A stretch of 64,000 nt of DNA from Hydrogenibacillus sp. (GTDB lineage Bacteria; Bacillota; Bacilli; Thermicanales; DSM-22653). A program made the translations under genes and the position numbers. The DNA lies in NCBI GenBank assembly GCA_014896255.1, contig JADBKT010000006.1:28048-92047 (forward strand). The letters run 5' to 3'. Of this stretch, positions 21,978-36,626 are shown piece by piece (position 1 is the first letter of the stretch; each line of letters starts with the position of its first letter). The notes under the pieces are model-generated. The model ran no database searches and was not told the origin of the DNA. It saw only the letters and a list, made by a program, of their open reading frames with translations.

Positions 21978-24290
21978 ATGATTCAAACCGCCAACCTCGG
22001 TTATCCCCGTCTCGGCGAGCGCCGTGAATGGAAACGCGCTTTGGAGCGCTTCTGGCAGGGGAAGATCTCCGAAGAGGAGTTGGAGAGGACACTCACTGAC
22101 ATTCGGCTTGCGCGGCTTAAAAAGCAACAAAAGGCCGGAATCACGTGGATTCCCGTCGGTGATTTTACGGCATATGACCACATTCTCGACATGACGGCGA
22201 CGTTCGGCCTGGTGCCGCGGCGCTTTCATCCGTCCTTTCAATACGACGGTGGGCCGCTATCGACGGCGCTGTACTTCGCCATCGCGCGGGGGAGCGACGA
22301 GGTGCCGGCGAGCGAGATGACGAAGTGGTTCAACACGAACTATCACTACATCGTCCCGGAGCTGGACGCCGTCGCGGAAGGGCACGCGCCGGCGGTGGTC
22401 GACAACCGTCCGCTCAAAGCGTACCTCGAGGCCAAGGAAACGCTCGGCATCGACGGACGGACGGTCATCGTGGGACCGTACACGTTCGTGAAGTTGTCCA
22501 AGGGCTATTCGGAGGATGCTTTTCAAAGGATCGTCCGGGCGTTCATTCCGGCATACGCGGAGCTCATCCGGTCGCTGGATGCCGCCGGGGCGACGTGGAT
22601 TCAAATCGATGAACCGTCTCTTGTCGGCGACGTTCCGGCGGAAGATGTGCCGCTTCTTCGGGACGTGTACGGTGCCTTGGCCAAAACGCGCCGAAACGTG
22701 AAAATCATGTTGCAGACGTATTTTGAGGCCTTGGATCGGTATCCCGAGATGGTCCGGTTGCCTGTCGACGGTATCGGCTTGGATTTTGTCCACGGCGCAA
22801 AGGAGAATGTGGACAATCTCAGGCACCATGGTTTTCCGGAGGATAAGGTGCTCGGCGTGGGCCTGATCAACGGCCGCAACGTCTGGCGGGCGGATTTGGA
22901 GGAGCGTGCACGTTTTCTGCACGATCTCTCCGCAGTCGTTCCATATGAGCGCATGATCCTTTCGCCCTCGGCGAGTCTCCTCTTCGTACCGATCACGCTG
23001 GTACGGGAGACGGAGCTTGATCCGGCCCTAAAGAACGTCCTCGCTTTCGCCGATGAAAAGCTGGCCGAACTTGCCCTTCTGGCCAAAGCGGATGCCCCGG
23101 ACGCCGAGACCGAGGCCGCCTATCGAGCGGCGAGCGAGGCGCGGCGCCGCTTCCTTAAGCTTCATCCGTTCCCGGCACCGGAGGCGGTGACGCCGGAAGA
23201 GACGACGCGGGCCAAGCCGTTCGAGGCGCGGCGCACCGTCCAGGAGGAACGCTTCAAGCTCCCGCTGCTTCCGACGACGACCATCGGCAGTTTTCCACAG
23301 ACGAAAGACGTTCGCGAAGCTCGGGCGCGCTGGCGGAAGGGCGAACTCGACGACGAAGCCTATCAGGCATTCATCAAGGAGAAGATTGCGGAGTGGGTCC
23401 GCATCCAGGAAGAGCTCGGGCTGGACGTCTTCGTCCACGGGGAATTCGAACGGACGGACATGGTCGAATACTTCGGGGAAAAGCTCGGCGGGTTCGCCTT
23501 CACTGAATACGGTTGGGTGCAGTCGTACGGTTCGCGGGCGGTGAAGCCCCCGATCATCTACGGCGAGATCGTCTACCGCGCACCGCTTACCGTCGCTGAG
23601 ACGGCGTTCGCCCAGTCGCTCACGTCCAAGCCGGTGAAGGGGATGCTCACCGGTCCGGTAACGATCCTGCAGTGGTCGTTCGCTCGGGAAGACGTCGTGC
23701 CGGAGGCGATCGCCTTCTCCATCGCCCGCGCGTTGCGGCAAGAAGTTCAAGCGCTGGAAGCGGCAGGCATCGAAATGGTGCAGGTCGATGAACCGGCTTT
23801 TCGCGAAGGACTTCCGCAAAAGCGCGCCAAGTGGGATCATTATCTCGATTGGGCGGTGAGGGCTTTTCGCCTGGCGACGGCCGTCGCCAAGCCGGAGACG
23901 CAGGTGCATACGCATATGTGTTACAGCGAGTTTTCCGACATCATCGAGGCGATCAAGGCGCTGGACGCCGATGTCATCTCCATCGAGACGTCCCGCAGCC
24001 ACGGTGAACTGATCGGGGCCTTTGAAGCCCATACGTATGACAAAGGGATCGGGCTCGGCGTCTATGACATCCACTCTCCGCGCGTACCTGACGCCTGGGA
24101 GATGAAGTCCCTAGCTCTCCGCGCATTGCGCGTTCTTCCGAAGGAGCACTTCTGGATCAATCCCGACTGCGGGCTCAAAACGCGGGACGTGCCGGAGACG
24201 ATCGCGGCGCTTCGGAACATGGTCGAAGCGGCCAGAGCGCTGAGAAGAGAGCTCGGCGCGGAAGTCGGGGACGGGGCTTCGCGTCCTTGA
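21978..24290 (+). CDS. metE: cobalamin-independent methionine synthase MetE
   Basis: MetE transfers the methyl group of 5-methyltetrahydropteroyl-polyglutamate to homocysteine. The 770-residue protein shows both barrels: N-terminal (N-L-G-Y-P-R-L-G-E-R-R-E-W-K) and C-terminal beginning L-P-T-T-T-I-G-S-F-P-Q-T. Zinc ligands are seen in H-M-C-Y-S-E-F and W-I-N-P-D-C-G-L-K-T-R, with the glutamate of V-F-V-H-G-E-F-E-R-T-D-M-V-E-Y-F nearby. AAGGAG precedes ATG 21978. Second gene of the S-box operon. Full length, no disruption. Confidence 0.97.
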   Translation: MIQTANLGYPRLGERREWKRALERFWQGKISEEELERTLTDIRLARLKKQQKAGITWIPVGDFTAYDHILDMTATFGLVPRRFHPSFQYDGGPLSTALYFAIARGSDEVPASEMTKWFNTNYHYIVPELDAVAEGHAPAVVDNRPLKAYLEAKETLGIDGRTVIVGPYTFVKLSKGYSEDAFQRIVRAFIPAYAELIRSLDAAGATWIQIDEPSLVGDVPAEDVPLLRDVYGALAKTRRNVKIMLQTYFEALDRYPEMVRLPVDGIGLDFVHGAKENVDNLRHHGFPEDKVLGVGLINGRNVWRADLEERARFLHDLSAVVPYERMILSPSASLLFVPITLVRETELDPALKNVLAFADEKLAELALLAKADAPDAETEAAYRAASEARRRFLKLHPFPAPEAVTPEETTRAKPFEARRTVQEERFKLPLLPTTTIGSFPQTKDVREARARWRKGELDDEAYQAFIKEKIAEWVRIQEELGLDVFVHGEFERTDMVEYFGEKLGGFAFTEYGWVQSYGSRAVKPPIIYGEIVYRAPLTVAETAFAQSLTSKPVKGMLTGPVTILQWSFAREDVVPEAIAFSIARALRQEVQALEAAGIEMVQVDEPAFREGLPQKRAKWDHYLDWAVRAFRLATAVAKPETQVHTHMCYSEFSDIIEAIKALDADVISIETSRSHGELIGAFEAHTYDKGIGLGVYDIHSPRVPDAWEMKSLALRALRVLPKEHFWINPDCGLKTRDVPETIAALRNMVEAARALRRELGAEVGDGASRP

Positions 24291-24367
24291 GGATGTGATC
24301 TTCCGTGTGGGCGGACGCGTATGTCGAGGCGGACGAAGGAGTATGACGGTGGAGGCGGGGGCGATGA

Positions 24368-26389
<2,022 letters not shown>

Positions 26390-26434
26390 TTCTTCAAGAT
26401 ACAAATTATAAAAAAGGAGTCGGAGGGAAAACGC

Positions 26435-27748
26435 GTGTCTGAGCGAACGCTGGTTTCTCAGCGGCGGAAAGCCGCCTTTGCGAGCCTCATCGGCACGACG
26501 ATCGAGTGGTATGACTTTTTCGTGTACGGTACGGTCGGGGCGCTGGTCTTTCCGCAACTCTTTTTCCCCGGATCGGATCCTTACGTCGGGTTAATGCAAA
26601 CATTGGTGGTTTACGCCGTAGGCTTTGTGGCGCGGCCCCTCGGCAGCATGTGCTTCGGACACTACGGAGACCGCATCGGCCGCAAAACGGCCTTGATCGT
26701 CACGCTGCTTACCATGGGCATCGCCACGTCGCTCATCGGCCTATTGCCTACGTATGAGCGGATCGGCGTTTGGGCGCCGCTCGTTTTGGTCATCTTGCGT
26801 TTCCTGCAAGGTTTTTCCGCCGGAGGGGAGTGGGCCGGCGCCGTGCTTCTATCCGTAGAATGGTCGGTGCAGCGTCGGCGAGGGCTTTTCGGCAGCTTGC
26901 CCCAGCTGGGTTCGCCCCTCGGGCTCGTGCTTTCCTCGTCGGCCGTGTCGGCCGCTTTGGCCTTAAGCGGTGATGCTTTCCTTCGCTGGGGCTGGCGCCT
27001 CCCGTTTTTGGTCAGCATCTTTTTGATTCTTGTCGGTCTTTACAGCCGACTCAAAGTGCTGGAAACCCCGGTTTTTCAGCAAGTGCTTGAACAACGTCAG
27101 GTGGCCCGCGCGCCGGTGGCGGAGGTCTTCCGACTGCAACCGCGAAATGTGTTGTTGGCCTCGTTGCTGAACATTCCGCCGAACGGATCGTTTTACGTAT
27201 TCAATATCTTTGTGCTCGGTTACGGCAGTTCGGTTCTCGGCCTTTCTCGGGAACCCCTCGTGAACGCGACCATCATCGGAGGGATTGCCGCGGCGTTGTT
27301 CACTTTGCTTTTCGGCCACCTCGCCGACCGGTTCGGCCGCCGGAGGGCTTACCTTGCCGGTGCCGTTATGCTCGTGCTCTGGGCGTTTCCGGCTTTCTTG
27401 CTCGTGCACACGCGGGATCCGATCTTGGTGAGCGCGGCGATGGTCGTCGGGTTTGCGATATTCGGCATGATGTACGGACCGCTGGCCACCTTTTTGGCGG
27501 AAAGTTTTCTTCCCAAAGTGGGTTACAGCGGGGCGGGGATCGCCTACAACATCGGCGCCATCTTCGGGGGCGGAATGTCGCCGATCGTCGCCAACTACTT
27601 GGTCAAAGAGTTCGGGACGGTGTACAGTGTCGGCGCGTATCTCGTGTTCCTCGCGTTCCTCGGCATCTTCGGCGCACTCGGCTTGCGTTCGTCCGTGCCG
27701 ACGGCGGTAGACATCGTCGGAAGCGAACAAGTCTCGGGGACATCATGA
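26435..27748 (+). CDS. MHS-family (metabolite:proton symporter) MFS transporter
   Basis: The 437-residue protein has 12 predicted helices and the MHS hallmarks G-T-T-I-E-W-Y-D-F-F-V-Y-G near the N-terminus, G-H-Y-G-D-R-I-G-R-K in loop 2-3 and R-F-L-Q-G-F-S-A-G-G-E-W-A-G-A in helix 4. Relatives (ShiA, KgtP, ProP, citrate or aromatic-acid carriers) import carboxylates or compatible solutes with protons. The substrate is unknown. GTG 26435 follows AAGGAG and GGAGGG. The acyl-CoA ligase gene begins 15 bases after its stop, suggesting uptake of an acid that the ligase activates. MHS carriers are commoner in Proteobacteria, so transfer is possible. Confidence 0.9.
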   Translation: MSERTLVSQRRKAAFASLIGTTIEWYDFFVYGTVGALVFPQLFFPGSDPYVGLMQTLVVYAVGFVARPLGSMCFGHYGDRIGRKTALIVTLLTMGIATSLIGLLPTYERIGVWAPLVLVILRFLQGFSAGGEWAGAVLLSVEWSVQRRRGLFGSLPQLGSPLGLVLSSSAVSAALALSGDAFLRWGWRLPFLVSIFLILVGLYSRLKVLETPVFQQVLEQRQVARAPVAEVFRLQPRNVLLASLLNIPPNGSFYVFNIFVLGYGSSVLGLSREPLVNATIIGGIAAALFTLLFGHLADRFGRRRAYLAGAVMLVLWAFPAFLLVHTRDPILVSAAMVVGFAIFGMMYGPLATFLAESFLPKVGYSGAGIAYNIGAIFGGGMSPIVANYLVKEFGTVYSVGAYLVFLAFLGIFGALGLRSSVPTAVDIVGSEQVSGTS

Positions 27749-27763
27749 GCAGGAGGCAGACGC

Positions 27764-31341
<3,578 letters not shown>

Positions 31342-31364
31342 CGAAAAATGGAGCAGGAGAGGAC

Positions 31365-32120
31365 ATGATGACGAGCGACAAAACGGCATGGATCGTCGAT
31401 CGGCCCGTCGAAGGGGCGTTGTTCATCGATACGCGTCCGAAGGCGGCTTATTTGGTCGGGCACGTCGAAGGTGCGCTTGCGCTGGATTTGACCCAACCGA
31501 TGCCCAGGCTGCGTTCAGAGGAAGATCTGATCGCTTTCGAAAAGGCGCTTGCCGAACTGTTCGGACGGCTGGGTCTCGGGGGGGAACAACGACCCGTCGT
31601 GCTCTATGATGAGGGGCTCACGTCGCGACTTTGTCGGACCGCTTTCCTTTTGGGACTCGGCGGCCTGGACGTGTATCTCTGGCCTTACGGTTGGGAGAAT
31701 CTGGCCCGCGACGCTTCCGTCCCCTCGCCGGACCGAATGCTGCCGAACGTCCGTCTGAGGCGGGATTGGCTGCTCACTGCGGATGAGGCCGCTCGGCACC
31801 CGCGGCTCTACGATGTCCGCGGTTACGAAGAATATGTCGGCGCTGTGCATCCGCCGTGCTGTCCGAGGGGCGGACGAATTCCGGGTGCCCGGAACGCGCC
31901 GCTTCCTCTGTTCTACGACCCGACGGTGTTCACGGAACGGACCCGATTCCTGGAGCGACTCGGCGTCAAACCGGGTGAGGAAGTCGGCGTCTACTGTCAC
32001 AGCGGAGCGCGGAGCGCGGTCGCCTTCTTTGTTTTGCGCGAGCTCGGCGTTCGTGCCCGGAACTATCTCGGCAGTATGCACGAATGGCTGCAGGAAGGGT
32101 TGCCGGTGGACGTAGGCTGA
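31365..32120 (+). CDS. two-domain rhodanese-like sulfurtransferase
   Basis: The 251-residue protein has two rhodanese domains. The N-terminal one (about 10-115, F-I-D-T-R-P-K-A-A-Y-L-V-G-H-V-E-G-A) lacks the catalytic cysteine at its loop (Y-D-E-G-L-T-S-R). The C-terminal one (about 140-250) has D-V-R-G-Y-E-E-Y and the active loop Y-C-H-S-G-A-R-S-A with the persulfide cysteine. Such proteins (SseA/TST type) move sulfane sulfur from thiosulfate or mercaptopyruvate. Its ATG is 24 bases after the OAHS fusion gene, so a shared transcript is likely and it may provide reduced sulfur to that enzyme. Confidence 0.9.
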   Translation: MMTSDKTAWIVDRPVEGALFIDTRPKAAYLVGHVEGALALDLTQPMPRLRSEEDLIAFEKALAELFGRLGLGGEQRPVVLYDEGLTSRLCRTAFLLGLGGLDVYLWPYGWENLARDASVPSPDRMLPNVRLRRDWLLTADEAARHPRLYDVRGYEEYVGAVHPPCCPRGGRIPGARNAPLPLFYDPTVFTERTRFLERLGVKPGEEVGVYCHSGARSAVAFFVLRELGVRARNYLGSMHEWLQEGLPVDVG

Positions 32121-32139
32121 GCGGTTCGGATTCGTCTCA

Positions 32140-32162
32140 GGGGCAGTCAAATTGCCCCGTTT
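32140..32162 (+). terminator. weak terminator between rhodanese and patB
   Basis: GGGGCA (32140-32145) pairs with TGCCCC (32153-32158), loop of seven, followed by GTTTGG. The T-run is poor. Confidence 0.4.
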
Positions 32163-32168
32163 GGATCA

Positions 32169-33497
32169 TCAACATGACGAGCGTGGATCGCTCATCGGCG
32201 AAAGAGCGCGGATCAGTCGTCCGACGCCCTCTTCGACGCGCCGGCGCGGGGCGGCGACGTTCAGCCGAATCCAGCCTTCGCCGCCGGGGCCGTACTCTTC
32301 GCCGAAGTTGACGGCGACGTGCGCCTCTTCCAAGATACGCCGCCGGCGTTCCTTGGCATCGAACGGCAGGTCACTGAGATCCATCCAGACGAGGTAGGTG
32401 CCCTCCGGCTCCATGATGCGGACGCCGGGCAACGCCCGGAGGAAGGCGGAGCGCACGAACTCGATGTTCTGCCGAATATAGGCGAGCGCCGCATCCAGCC
32501 ACGGTTCGCCTTGGCGGTAAGCGGCTTCCATGGCCACCAGGCCGAGCGCATTCACGTGTTGGAGATGAAGGCGTTGAAGGGCATCCTGTACTTTTTTCCG
32601 TAGCGTTCGGTTTGGGATGATCATGTACGAGACGCGAAGGCCCGGGATGTTGAACGTCTTGCTTGGAGACCACAGGGCGATCGTCCGTTCGGCGGCCTCC
32701 GGAAGGGATGCCAGCGGAGTAAAGGCGCCCGGGGTAAAGACGATGTCGGCGTGGATTTCGTCGGAGATGATCAAGGCGTCGTGACGGCGGGCGATCTCGG
32801 CGAGGGTGGAGAGTTCCTCGCGGGTGAAGATGCGCCCGCCCGGGTTGTGCGGATGACAAAGAAGGATCAGGCGGCTTTTCCCGGAGGCGAGCGTCCGCTC
32901 CAGCGTTTCGAAATCGATGCGGTATCGCAACCCGTGTCCATCGGCGCTTTCCTGCATCGGCCGGAGCACACAGGCGGGCGATGCGGTCTGAGATCGTGTG
33001 TCTCGATTCGGCCGTAAGGCGTACGGACCCAGCGAAAGCGGAATGGACAGCACGCGGCGGTGGTTCTGTTCGACGGCGTGAAAAAAGGGCGTATACACCG
33101 GCGGGAAGACGACGGCCGCCTCTCCCGGCGCGCTGAACGCGTCGATGGCCAAGGCCAGCGAAGTGACGACGCCGGGGCTGATGACGATCCACTCAGGTTC
33201 AACGGACCAACCGTGACGTCGCCTGAGCCATTCGACGATGGCCTCGAGCGTCGAATCGGAGACGAGCGTATAGCCGAAAATGGCGTGTTCGATGCGCTTT
33301 TGAAGCGCTCGGATGATCGCCTCCGGAACTTGAAAGTCCATGTCCGCGATGGACATCGCGATCCAATCCGCGGGCGTCGCGGCGCTCGGGTCGCCCGGAT
33401 AGCGTTCCCACTTGGCCGAATACGTCCCTCGGCGATCGATCGGCCGGTCGAAGAAAGAAGGATCGAAGTCGTGCTGGGCGGCGTTGGTCTCGGGCAT
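32169..33497 (-). CDS. patB: PatB/MalY-type cystathionine beta-lyase
   Basis: PatB is a fold-I PLP enzyme that splits C-S bonds of cystathionine or cysteine to give homocysteine or sulfide. The sequence shows the MalY/PatB start (K-W-x-x-Y before D-W-I-A-M-S-I-A-D-M-D-F), S-P-G-V-V-T-S-L-A, C-H-P-H-N-P-G-G-R, S-D-E-I-H-A-D-I and the PLP lysine in S-P-S-K-T-F-N-I-P-G-L. At 442 residues it is about 50 longer than usual, mostly from a polar insert at about 165-195. AGGAGG precedes ATG 33497. It runs opposite to the rhodanese operon and divergently from pepA. Confidence 0.92.
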   Translation of the reverse strand: MPETNAAQHDFDPSFFDRPIDRRGTYSAKWERYPGDPSAATPADWIAMSIADMDFQVPEAIIRALQKRIEHAIFGYTLVSDSTLEAIVEWLRRRHGWSVEPEWIVISPGVVTSLALAIDAFSAPGEAAVVFPPVYTPFFHAVEQNHRRVLSIPLSLGPYALRPNRDTRSQTASPACVLRPMQESADGHGLRYRIDFETLERTLASGKSRLILLCHPHNPGGRIFTREELSTLAEIARRHDALIISDEIHADIVFTPGAFTPLASLPEAAERTIALWSPSKTFNIPGLRVSYMIIPNRTLRKKVQDALQRLHLQHVNALGLVAMEAAYRQGEPWLDAALAYIRQNIEFVRSAFLRALPGVRIMEPEGTYLVWMDLSDLPFDAKERRRRILEEAHVAVNFGEEYGPGGEGWIRLNVAAPRRRVEEGVGRLIRALSPMSDPRSSC

Positions 33498-33666
33498 CCG
33501 TTTCCGTCCTCCTATCGATGCCTGCGTTTGGTTGTCGTCATTTTATCACACGGACACACGGACTGCTTAACCCGCCGACCACGACGCGACATGAGACGAG
33601 GGACTTTTATTCTTTCGGGTTCCGATGTATCATGGAGATGGACATCGATGGGTCAGGAGGGGACGT

Positions 33667-35187
33667 ATGATGCGCGTGGAAGTGTTGAACGGCAAACTGT
33701 TGGAAGTTCCGGCGGACGGGCTCATCGTCGCTGTATCGGAGGCGGGACTCGATGAAGGCGGACTGTTGCCCGAATTGGACGAGCTTCTTGCCGGGGCGGT
33801 AGAAGCCGAGTGGCGCGCGGAACGGATCACCTGCAAGCGTGGCCATGCGTTTGCGCTACATACGATGGGGCGTATCCCGTCGCGCTATGTGATCTTCGTC
33901 GGCATCGGCGAGCGGGCGAAGTACGATGCCCAAGGGGTCAGGGAGGCGGTCGCCGAAGGGCTCGCCGTGGCCCGGCAGTATCGCTTGAGCGACGTGCTCC
34001 TCTGCTATGATGCCTTGAAGGCGCCGGAGGTGACGCCGGAGACGATGGGCCAGGCGATCGCGGAAGGGGCGATCCTCGGGCAATACCGGTTTGACGGGTA
34101 TCGCTCGAAGCGGGAGGCGGATGAAGCATTTCGCGTGTCGCGCCTGTCCGTGGCCATGCCTCCGGAGGTACGTCAAGCGGTCGAGACGGGGTTTACGATC
34201 GGGACGGCGACGGCCGAAGGCGTGAATCTCGCCCGTACGCTCACAAACACGCCGGCCAATAAGCTCACGCCGGAGGTGCTCGCGCAAGAGGCGGTCGGGG
34301 TGGCCCGGCGCCATCGGTTTGAAGTGGAAGTGCTCGAGCGCGCGGATATGGAGCGGCTCGGCATGGGGGCGCTGCTTGCCGTCGCCCAGGGGAGCGCCAA
34401 TGCGCCGCGACTTGTGGTGATGAAATACCAGGGACGGGAGACGTGGGACGACGTCATCGCTTTCGTCGGCAAGGGCATCACCTTCGACACCGGCGGGATT
34501 TCGCTGAAGCCCGCGCAAAACATGGAGTCGATGATCATGGACATGGGCGGCGCCGCGGCGGTCATCGGCGCGATGGAGGCCATCGGTCGGCTGCGACCGA
34601 AGGCGAACATCCTGGCCGTGACGCCGCTGGTCGAGAACATGCCGGACGGAAGGGCCTATCGACCCGGTGACGTGCTCCATTCGATGAGCGGCAAGACGAT
34701 CGAGGTGATCTCGACGGATGCCGAAGGGCGGCTCATCTTGGCCGACGCGATCACATACGCCAAGCGGCTGGGGGCGTCGTTCATCGTCGACCTCGCGACG
34801 CTCACCGGCGCCGTGCTCGTCGCCCTCGGCACACAGACGACCGGCGCGATGACGAACGACGCGGCGTGGTGGGCGAAGCTGGAACGGGCGGCGGCGCGCG
34901 CCGGAGAGCGCGTGTGGCTGCTTCCGTCATTCGACGTTTATCTTGAGCAGATCAAAAGCCCGGTGGCCGATCTGAAAAATTCCGGCGGACGGAACGCCGG
35001 GACGATCACCGCCGGCATGTTCCTCAAAGCGTTCGTCGAAGAGACGCCGTGGGTGCATCTCGACATCGCCGGGACGGCGTGGGAAGAAAAGGGCACGGCG
35101 CTTACGCCGAAAGGCGCAAGCGGCGTGATGGTGCGCACGCTGGTGGAACTCGCCCGCCTCGTGGCGGAAGAGGGCGCTGCCTCATAA
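33667..35187 (+). CDS. pepA: leucyl aminopeptidase (M17)
   Basis: The 506-residue cytosolic zinc/manganese aminopeptidase releases N-terminal residues from peptides. Metal and catalytic residues are intact: F-V-G-K-G-I-T-F-D-T-G-G-I-S-L-K-P, M-D-M-G-G-A-A-A-V, N-M-P-D-G-R-A-Y-R-P-G-D-V and the M17 signature S-T-D-A-E-G-R-L-I-L-A-D-A. AGGAGGGG lies just before ATG 33667 (ATG 33670 follows directly). Single-gene unit with a terminator at 35237-35278; the start lies in a 170-base divergent gap with patB. Confidence 0.95.
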   Translation: MMRVEVLNGKLLEVPADGLIVAVSEAGLDEGGLLPELDELLAGAVEAEWRAERITCKRGHAFALHTMGRIPSRYVIFVGIGERAKYDAQGVREAVAEGLAVARQYRLSDVLLCYDALKAPEVTPETMGQAIAEGAILGQYRFDGYRSKREADEAFRVSRLSVAMPPEVRQAVETGFTIGTATAEGVNLARTLTNTPANKLTPEVLAQEAVGVARRHRFEVEVLERADMERLGMGALLAVAQGSANAPRLVVMKYQGRETWDDVIAFVGKGITFDTGGISLKPAQNMESMIMDMGGAAAVIGAMEAIGRLRPKANILAVTPLVENMPDGRAYRPGDVLHSMSGKTIEVISTDAEGRLILADAITYAKRLGASFIVDLATLTGAVLVALGTQTTGAMTNDAAWWAKLERAAARAGERVWLLPSFDVYLEQIKSPVADLKNSGGRNAGTITAGMFLKAFVEETPWVHLDIAGTAWEEKGTALTPKGASGVMVRTLVELARLVAEEGAAS

Positions 35188-35236
35188 ACGGCGTGCGACC
35201 GCCATGGCGCCGCAAAACGGCAAATGCAATCGCGCG

Positions 35237-35278
35237 AGGGGCCGCTTTCCCGCGTCTGCGGGGGAGTTCGGCCCTTTT
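35237..35278 (+). terminator. terminator after pepA
   Basis: AGGGGCCG (35237-35244) pairs with CGGCCC (35269-35274), with an inner CCCGC/GCGGG stem, followed by TTTTGC. Confidence 0.7.
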
Positions 35279-35331
35279 GCGTTGTCTTCGCTTCGGGGGC
35301 GCAAATTCATTTGCCACGGGTGTATCCGGCT

Positions 35332-35359
35332 TTGTTGTCTTTTGCCCGTGTGGTACAAT
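35332..35359 (+). promoter_or_regulatory. promoter of the ylaH gene
   Basis: TTGTTG (35332-35337), 16-base spacer and TACAAT (35354-35359) with an extended -10 TG at 35351-35352. Confidence 0.65.
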
Positions 35360-35438
35360 CGGGTGCAGGGACGACCATGGAAAGCCAGATGACTGATAAG
35401 CACGAGTAAGCACGAGCGAAGGGGCGAACGGGGCAGTG

Positions 35439-35717
35439 ATGAGGCTGGCGGAGGGCGCGGCGCTTTCGGCGCCGATTTGGGAACGCTTCGAAGTGAAATA
35501 CGTTCTGATCGTCGTGCTGCTGTTCATCGCCTTTCGACTCGGCTTTGAGCGGCCGTTGCCGCTCCTTAAGCGTTTCATCGTGTATGCCGCCCTCGTCGTC
35601 GGGGCGTTCCCGCTGATCATTTTATCCTATGGGCTGCCGATCGAGGGAACGCTGATCGTCACCGTGCTGGTGCTCGTGGCGTACCGCTTGCGCCGTCGGG
35701 TGCAAAACCGCTCGTAA
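35439..35717 (+). CDS. ylaH: YlaH-family small membrane protein
   Basis: The 92-residue protein has two or three membrane helices: V-L-I-V-V-L-L-F-I-A-F, then K-R-F-I-V-Y-A-A-L-V-V-G, then L-I-V-T-V-L-V-L-V-A-Y-R. The family pattern is R-L-G-F-x(3)-L-P-L-L-K-x(3)-I-Y between helices and a positive C-terminus. Function unknown. In B. subtilis ylaH neighbours ylaJ; a YlaJ-like gene lies at 36623 here, so the local set is partly conserved. GTG 35436 directly precedes ATG 35439. Confidence 0.75.
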   Translation: MRLAEGAALSAPIWERFEVKYVLIVVLLFIAFRLGFERPLPLLKRFIVYAALVVGAFPLIILSYGLPIEGTLIVTVLVLVAYRLRRRVQNRS

Positions 35718-35785
35718 TTTTCGACATTCGGCGATCGCCGTTTGGCACGCGGCAGCAGATGTGTACACGAAAGGGGGATCGTCCA

Positions 35786-36154
35786 TTGGCGGTGCAAGAC
35801 GCGCTTCGCCATTGGTTGGAGGCGGATGCGGTGGCCCAAGCCCGCCCGTTCGATCGGCCGGCGCAAGAGACGGCCAAGCTGTTTTACCAAATCTTGCAGG
35901 AAGAACACGGCGTGACGGTGGAAGCGGTGGAGCGCACAGAAGCGCAGTATGTCGTCCGTTACCGCGAGCAAAGCGACGAGGCGGGCGGGTTGAAGACGGC
36001 CCGTTTTGACCGCTTTCAGGTCGAAGCGCTGCTTTTGGCGATCGAGCAGGAGCCGAAGTACGGCATCGTCTATCCGGAAGTGCCGGATGAACCGGAAGAG
36101 ACGGAGGGAACGGAAGCACCGGAGGATCCGAAGGATTCGACAACGTCGGAATAA
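35786..36154 (+). CDS. hypothetical acidic-tailed protein (possibly YlaL-like)
   Basis: The 122-residue soluble protein has a mixed alpha/beta core (Q-D-A-L-R-H-W-L-E-A-D, F-Y-Q-I-L-Q-E-E-H-G-V, R-F-D-R-F-Q-V-E-A-L-L-L-A-I-E-Q-E-P-K-Y-G-I-V-Y-P-E-V) and a Glu/Pro-rich tail of about 25 residues. I cannot place it surely; position between ylaH and ylaJ-like genes suggests one of the yla hypothetical families. TTG 35786 is chosen because AAGGGGG lies nine bases upstream; ATG 35759 precedes that site. The gene meets the DUF5665 gene tail to tail. Confidence 0.65.
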   Translation: MAVQDALRHWLEADAVAQARPFDRPAQETAKLFYQILQEEHGVTVEAVERTEAQYVVRYREQSDEAGGLKTARFDRFQVEALLLAIEQEPKYGIVYPEVPDEPEETEGTEAPEDPKDSTTSE

Positions 36155-36188
36155 CCGACGAAACCGGCCGACGAAACAAGGCCCGTGC

Positions 36189-36626
36189 CTAACGGATGTT
36201 GCTGCGGTGTTGATCGACAAGATCGAGCAGGTTGGCGATATACGCACCGATGAGCGGCAGCGTGACGAAATGGCGAAGGACGAGCACAACGACGGCAAAA
36301 ACGACCGTGGCGCCGATCGTGATGCCCAGCCCGCGGGTGATGCCGGCGAGGAGATTGGTGTAGACGATGCGCCATGGGCGCGTATAGTTGTACAGGAGAT
36401 CGTAAAATTCCCCTTGTTCTAATGTTTTTGCCATGTGCTCGAGCGTGCGGTGAGACGTATGCAGTTCTTCGATGCGGGCCAGGATCGCCCCGAGCTGTTC
36501 GGCGGTGTTGGTGCCGGGCGATGGGGATTCGGGCTTGGTTTCGGCCGTGGGGGCATCGGCAGGGCGCTCGGCAGGCATCGGGCGTCTTTCAGGGCGGTCG
36601 ATCGAGGATACGAAACGCTTCCTCAC
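36189..36626 (-). CDS. DUF5665 membrane protein
   Basis: The 145-residue protein has a variable polar N-terminus, then the DUF5665 pattern: an amphipathic stretch (I-L-A-R-I-E-E-L, L-E-H-M-A-K-T-L-E-Q-G-E-F-Y-D-L-L), W-R-I-V-Y-T-N-L-L-A-G-I-T-R-G-L-G-I-T-I-G-A-T and a following hydrophobic segment ending P-L-I-G-A-Y-I-A-N. Usually found near sporulation genes in Bacillales; function unknown. GTG 36626 overlaps the ylaJ stop as GTGA with GGAGG eight bases upstream, so the two are co-translated. Confidence 0.8.
   Translation of the reverse strand: MRKRFVSSIDRPERRPMPAERPADAPTAETKPESPSPGTNTAEQLGAILARIEELHTSHRTLEHMAKTLEQGEFYDLLYNYTRPWRIVYTNLLAGITRGLGITIGATVVFAVVVLVLRHFVTLPLIGAYIANLLDLVDQHRSNIR

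Noticed and set aside
23028..24074. A 348-codon minus-strand frame within metE
   Set aside because: MetE is intact on the plus strand with its zinc ligands; the reverse frame is a shadow.
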